This document shows, piece by piece, positions 60,474-64,000 of a stretch of DNA of 64,000 nucleotides (positions are counted from its first letter, which is position 1; every line of letters begins with the position of its first letter). Position numbers and translations under genes: made by a program. The stretch is from Stieleria neptunia (GTDB taxonomy: Bacteria > Planctomycetota > Planctomycetia > Pirellulales > Pirellulaceae). The notes below the pieces were generated by a model. It ran no database searches. It saw only the letters and a list, made by a program, of their open reading frames with translations, and was not told the DNA's origin. The DNA lies in contig NZ_CP037423.1 in NCBI RefSeq assembly GCF_007754155.1, positions 1,612,001-1,676,000 on the forward strand, written 5' to 3'.

Positions 60474-63434
60474 TTACCAATCGAGTGGTCGTTGCCAAGC
60501 GTCTTTCGCTGCCGCGATCTCGATGTCCAGCACGTTGGCCCCGGATCGCGTGACGGTCAGTTTTCCGTCGTCGGTTATTGTACCTACTCGCGCCGCCTGG
60601 ACGCCGTGGGCGTAGAAGATTGGTGTGAACTGATCCACCAGATCCAGCGGCAATTCGACCAGGAACCGCGAATTGGATTCGCTGAACAACAGCGAGATGT
60701 CGGAGAGTCCGGGGGCGGAAATGTCAGCGACGGCGTCCAGATCGAGCTGCATGCCCAGGCCGCCGGCCATCGCCATTTCGGTCGCCGCGACGGCCAGTCC
60801 GCCCTCGCTGAGGTCGTGACAGGCACGCAGCAAGCGGGCGGAAATCGCTTCGTGCACCGCGGCAAAGGTTGCCTTGGCGACCGGTACATCCATGGTCGGT
60901 ACCTGGCCACCGGATCGATTTTCGCTGAGACAATAATGCGAACCGCCCAGCTCGTCTTTGGTCGTCCCGATCAGGAACACCGCGTTGCCAGACTGTTTGG
61001 CGTCCATCGTCACGGCCAACGAGATGTCGGCGATCTGGCCCATCGCGCTGATCAACAGACTCGGCGGGATCGAGATCGTTTGCTTTTCGCCGCCGTCGTC
61101 GAAGTAGCTGAATTCGTTGTTCAAGCTGTCCTTGCCGCTGACGAACGGGGTGCCCAGTTGGACGGCGACGTCTTGGCAGGCGATCGCCGCACGCACCAGG
61201 GAGCCGAGCGTTTCGGGCCGATCGGTGTACCCCCAGCAGAAGTTGTCCAAGATCGCGATCTTGCTGGGGTCGGCCCCCACCGCGACGGCGTTCCGCATCG
61301 CTTCATCGATCGCCGACGCAGCCATATGGTAGGTGTCAAAGTCGCCGTAGTGTGGGTTCATCCCGCATGAAATCACCAGCCCGCGGTTGCTGCCCAGCAG
61401 CGGGCGGATCACCGCGGCGTCACCGGGGCCGTCACACTGCGGCCCGACCAGCGGTTTGACCACGCTGCCGCCTTGGACTTCGTGATCGTACTGACGGATC
61501 ACCCAGTGTTTGCTGGCGACGTTCAGACTGGATAGGATTTTTAACAGCGTCTGTTGATTGGCCTCGGCCGAGACCGACGCGGGCAAATCCAGCGGCGCCA
61601 CGGCCGGCGGTTCGTACACGGCATCGCGAATCACCGGCGGTCGTCCGTCGTGCAGCATCTGCATGCTGACGTTCCCGACCGTTTGGCCGTGATAGGTCAG
61701 GTGCAATTGGCCGGTCGGTTTGAATTCACCCAGGATCGCCGCTTCGACGCCTTCGCTTTCACACAGCTCTCGCAGCTCGTCCCACTTTTCACGTGGCACG
61801 GCCAGCACCATCCGCTCTTGGGCTTCGGAAATCCAGATCTCGGTATACGACAAACCGTCATATTTCAGCGGTGCCTTCTCCAGCCAGACCTCCGCGCCGA
61901 CGTCTTCGCCCATCTCGCCGACGGCACTGGAAAACCCGCCGGCACCACAGTCCGTCACGGCGTTGTACAGTCCCCGGTCACGGGCTTGCATCAAAACATC
62001 CAAGACCATTTTTTCCGTGATTGCGTTGCCGATCTGGACGGCGCCGCCGGACAACGATTCCGATTCACTGGTCAGTTCCGCCGAGCTGAACGTCGCGCCG
62101 TGGATGCCGTCGCGTCCGGTGCGGCCCCCGATCGAAACGATCAGATCGTTCGGATGAACTTGCTTGTCTTCCATGCCGACGGGGATCATTCCGACGTTGC
62201 CGGCATAGACCAGCGGGTTGCCCAAATAGCGTTTGTCGAAATAGACCGCACCGTTGACGGTCGGGATGCCCATCCGATTGCCATAGTCGCGCACCCCGGC
62301 GACGACGCCCTTCATCACGCGACGCGGATGCAGCACGCCCGGGGGCAACTGGTCGGCGGGCGTGTCCGGTGGTGCAAAGCAAAACACGTCGGTGTTGCAG
62401 ACCGGTTTGGCACCCATGCCCGTCCCCATCGGATCGCGGATCACGCCGCCGATGCCCGTGTTCGCACCGCCGTAGGGTTCCAGCGCCGAAGGGTGATTGT
62501 GCGTTTCGACTTTGAAACAGGCATGGAATTGGTCGTCAAAGGTCACCACGCCGGCGTTGTCTTTGAAGACACTGACGCACCAATCGTCATCGCCCAAATT
62601 CTTGCGGATCGTTTGGGTCGCCGCAAAGATCGTTTCTTTGAGCATGTTGTCGTATTGCCTCTCGTCGCCGCCGGGCGTTCCGTCGGCGCCGATCCCGCGA
62701 TAATGAATCCGACCGGCCAGCGTTTTGTGGCTGCAGTGTTCCGACCAGGTCTGCGCGATCGTCTCCAGTTCGATGTCCGTCGGATCGCGATCGAGCGAAA
62801 CGAAATGGTCACGAATCGTCTGCATTTCGACCAGCGTCAAATAGAGCTGGCCTTCGCGCGAGAGCGTTTCCAATTCGTCATCGCTCAGGCTGCGAATCGG
62901 GACGCGGACGAGCTCGAATTCGTAGGCCGTGCCGACATCCAGTTGCTCCATTTCCAGCGGTCCGGTGATCACCTGCTCGATCGAGTCGTTGGACAACGCG
63001 CGGCGGCAGATCGTTTGGAAGGTCGGCTCGTCGACTCCGCTGATCCAATACTTTCGCATCGTGCGGACCGACTGGACATCGAAACCACAATCGCGGGCGG
63101 CACCGATCGTGCTGGCGGCGACCGGGTCCATCACGCCGGGTTTGGGCAACACGTTGACCAGTCGAATGTCGCTCGATTCGGCCGGCGGCTGGCTCAACAC
63201 CGCATCGCCGGCGACCGCCACGACGGTCCGCTCGGTCACCGCGTCGGCCAGCAGGGTCTGGGCGATCTGCTGGGCCTGTTCGCCGTCGATTTCACCCTGG
63301 ACCAAAAAACCGCGTGCGAAGACGACCGGGACGTCGTCACCGATGCCCAACTCATGAATTTCCTCGCTGGTGCGGGCGCCCTCGCGGTCGATCTCGTTCT
63401 CGGCGGGATAAATGTCAATCTGCCACAGCGGCAT
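60474..63434 (-). CDS. purL: Phosphoribosylformylglycinamidine synthase, PurS-PurL fusion
   Basis: A 986-residue protein for purine step 4 (FGAR to FGAM). The first 160 residues look like two PurS-like units: the second reads [38 protein letters not shown]. The PurL core follows with WSEHCSHKT (230-238), [49 protein letters not shown] and [20 protein letters not shown]. No glutamine amidotransferase (PurQ) domain is present at the C-terminus, so ammonia must come from a separate PurQ, which is not in this window. The usual small PurL is about 740 aa and PurS about 85, so this is a fusion. It is followed at 4 nt by the Fe-S protein gene. Confidence 0.93.
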   Translation of the reverse strand: MPLWQIDIYPAENEIDREGARTSEEIHELGIGDDVPVVFARGFLVQGEIDGEQAQQIAQTLLADAVTERTVVAVAGDAVLSQPPAESSDIRLVNVLPKPGVMDPVAASTIGAARDCGFDVQSVRTMRKYWISGVDEPTFQTICRRALSNDSIEQVITGPLEMEQLDVGTAYEFELVRVPIRSLSDDELETLSREGQLYLTLVEMQTIRDHFVSLDRDPTDIELETIAQTWSEHCSHKTLAGRIHYRGIGADGTPGGDERQYDNMLKETIFAATQTIRKNLGDDDWCVSVFKDNAGVVTFDDQFHACFKVETHNHPSALEPYGGANTGIGGVIRDPMGTGMGAKPVCNTDVFCFAPPDTPADQLPPGVLHPRRVMKGVVAGVRDYGNRMGIPTVNGAVYFDKRYLGNPLVYAGNVGMIPVGMEDKQVHPNDLIVSIGGRTGRDGIHGATFSSAELTSESESLSGGAVQIGNAITEKMVLDVLMQARDRGLYNAVTDCGAGGFSSAVGEMGEDVGAEVWLEKAPLKYDGLSYTEIWISEAQERMVLAVPREKWDELRELCESEGVEAAILGEFKPTGQLHLTYHGQTVGNVSMQMLHDGRPPVIRDAVYEPPAVAPLDLPASVSAEANQQTLLKILSSLNVASKHWVIRQYDHEVQGGSVVKPLVGPQCDGPGDAAVIRPLLGSNRGLVISCGMNPHYGDFDTYHMAASAIDEAMRNAVAVGADPSKIAILDNFCWGYTDRPETLGSLVRAAIACQDVAVQLGTPFVSGKDSLNNEFSYFDDGGEKQTISIPPSLLISAMGQIADISLAVTMDAKQSGNAVFLIGTTKDELGGSHYCLSENRSGGQVPTMDVPVAKATFAAVHEAISARLLRACHDLSEGGLAVAATEMAMAGGLGMQLDLDAVADISAPGLSDISLLFSESNSRFLVELPLDLVDQFTPIFYAHGVQAARVGTITDDGKLTVTRSGANVLDIEIAAAKDAWQRPLDW

Positions 63435-64000
63435 CGTCGTGTCCTGGTGCGGGGAAGAAAGCGGTGCGGGGAAGAAAACTCAGCCTGCCCCGGAGTGTAT
63501 CGAAATCACTGGCGATTGCCGAGAACACTGGCGATTGCCGAGAACACTGGCTTGCTCCGCCCCCGGCTTGGGAGGACCTGCCATGAGTCGGAGTCATCCT
63601 CCCTCTGCGATCACGATTGTAAAATGGCAGCTTTTGGCGAACCATTTAGATTCTCTCCCCCTGGGAGAGAGGGCGTTTGCGCAGCAAGCAAACGCCAGAG
63701 AGGGCCGGCGCTGCAAAAGTCGTTGCACCTTGCGCTACGATCAAATCCGTCACTTAAACAATTGAGGTCCCCTGGGAGGGTCGCGGAGGAGTTGACGCTC
63801 GGAGCGGGGAGGGGCTCTGTGGCTCGGAATCGCTCAGCGACGACCGATCGACCCTCCCCTCGCTGCGCTCGACCCTCCCTGCCAGGGAGGGTGACTTTCT
63901 ATCTCTTGTTAGCGGCAGGGCGCGAGCCCTCCGAGGCTGTGAATTATTGGTTTACATCAGCACTCACCTTCGTTTTTGACGTGATTTCAAAAACGGACAG
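63435..64000. repeat. Repeat-rich spacer upstream of purL
   Basis: No gene is seen to the window's end. A 19-bp unit (CACTGGCGATTGCCGAGAA) is present 2.4 times at 63507-63551. A hairpin GGCGTTTGC (63672-63680)/GCAAACGCC (63688-63696) lies in a 'ctgggagagaggg' context. An inverted pair of CTGGGAGGGTCG-like (about 63773) and CGACCCTCCCTGCC-like (about 63870) words follows. The arm GTTAGCGGCAGGGCGCGAGC at 63908 is shared with the hairpin at 42684. The purL promoter should be in the first 200 bp but cannot be placed. Confidence 0.6.

Noticed and set aside
63507..63551. Short tandem repeats as a CRISPR remnant or origin iterons
   Set aside because: Only 2.4 copies of 19 bp without spacers, and no replication gene beside them.

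Overview
The window looks like chromosome from a planctomycete, most likely of the Pirellulaceae (Rhodopirellula/Stieleria-like). Signs are the LEPRHLLA-type N-termini on large secreted proteins, dockerin-like and PKD repeats, secreted sulfatases, a membrane Ser/Thr kinase with TPRs, an MfnB-like enzyme (tetrahydromethanopterin/methanofuran-type C1 chemistry occurs in planctomycetes), GC-rich coding with long antisense shadow frames, and many short palindromic repeats between genes. The genus is inferred from gene content only.

Layout. 1-10.7 kb: end of a PKD/RTX/dockerin surface protein, a Hanks-type kinase with TPRs, and a TonB-dependent receptor. 10.7-11.3 kb: repeat-rich spacer with a MITE-like element. 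11.3-20.5 kb: a compact group of biosynthetic genes that reads as a RiPP (modified peptide) locus: B12-dependent radical SAM enzyme, SAM methyltransferase, FAD-linked oxidase, S53 (sedolisin) peptidase, a 76-aa Ala/His then Gly/Pro/Gln-rich peptide, and an APH-like kinase fused to a HopA1-type domain. 20.5-25.3 kb: two secreted sulfatases and a dockerin-like surface protein. 25.5-28.4 kb: WD40-like membrane protein, small membrane protein, Gfo/Idh/MocA oxidoreductase. 28.6-35.1 kb: MarR regulator with a SlyA-like operator, RND adaptor, RND pump and a PlsC-type acyltransferase, probably one operon. 35.2-42.6 kb: TPR protein, small Cys protein, DUF374 acyltransferase, TraB-like protein, a 75-aa protein, MfnB-like enzyme, RNase D and a CPBP protease, with several hairpin repeats. 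42.9-45.5 kb: gyrB. 45.8-53.8 kb: a 2645-aa surface protein with an array of nearly identical 405-bp repeats. 53.9-55.5 kb: beta-barrel porin. 55.7-63.4 kb: housekeeping genes tdk, leuS, an 8-cysteine Fe-S protein and a PurS-PurL fusion.

The most interesting region is 11.3-20.5 kb. The kinase-HopA1 fusion would be a one-polypeptide version of the kinase plus HopA1 pair seen in thioamitide and class V lanthipeptide pathways. The small peptide directly in front of it, 4 nt from its start, is the best precursor candidate. The S53 peptidase just upstream ends in a tail built like that peptide: a seven-residue Ala/Gln-rich helical repeat and then a Pro/Trp end. I know of no described pathway with this combination, but the product, the modified residues and the order of steps are all inference.

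Calls rest on reading motifs in the translations. No alignment or database search was run.
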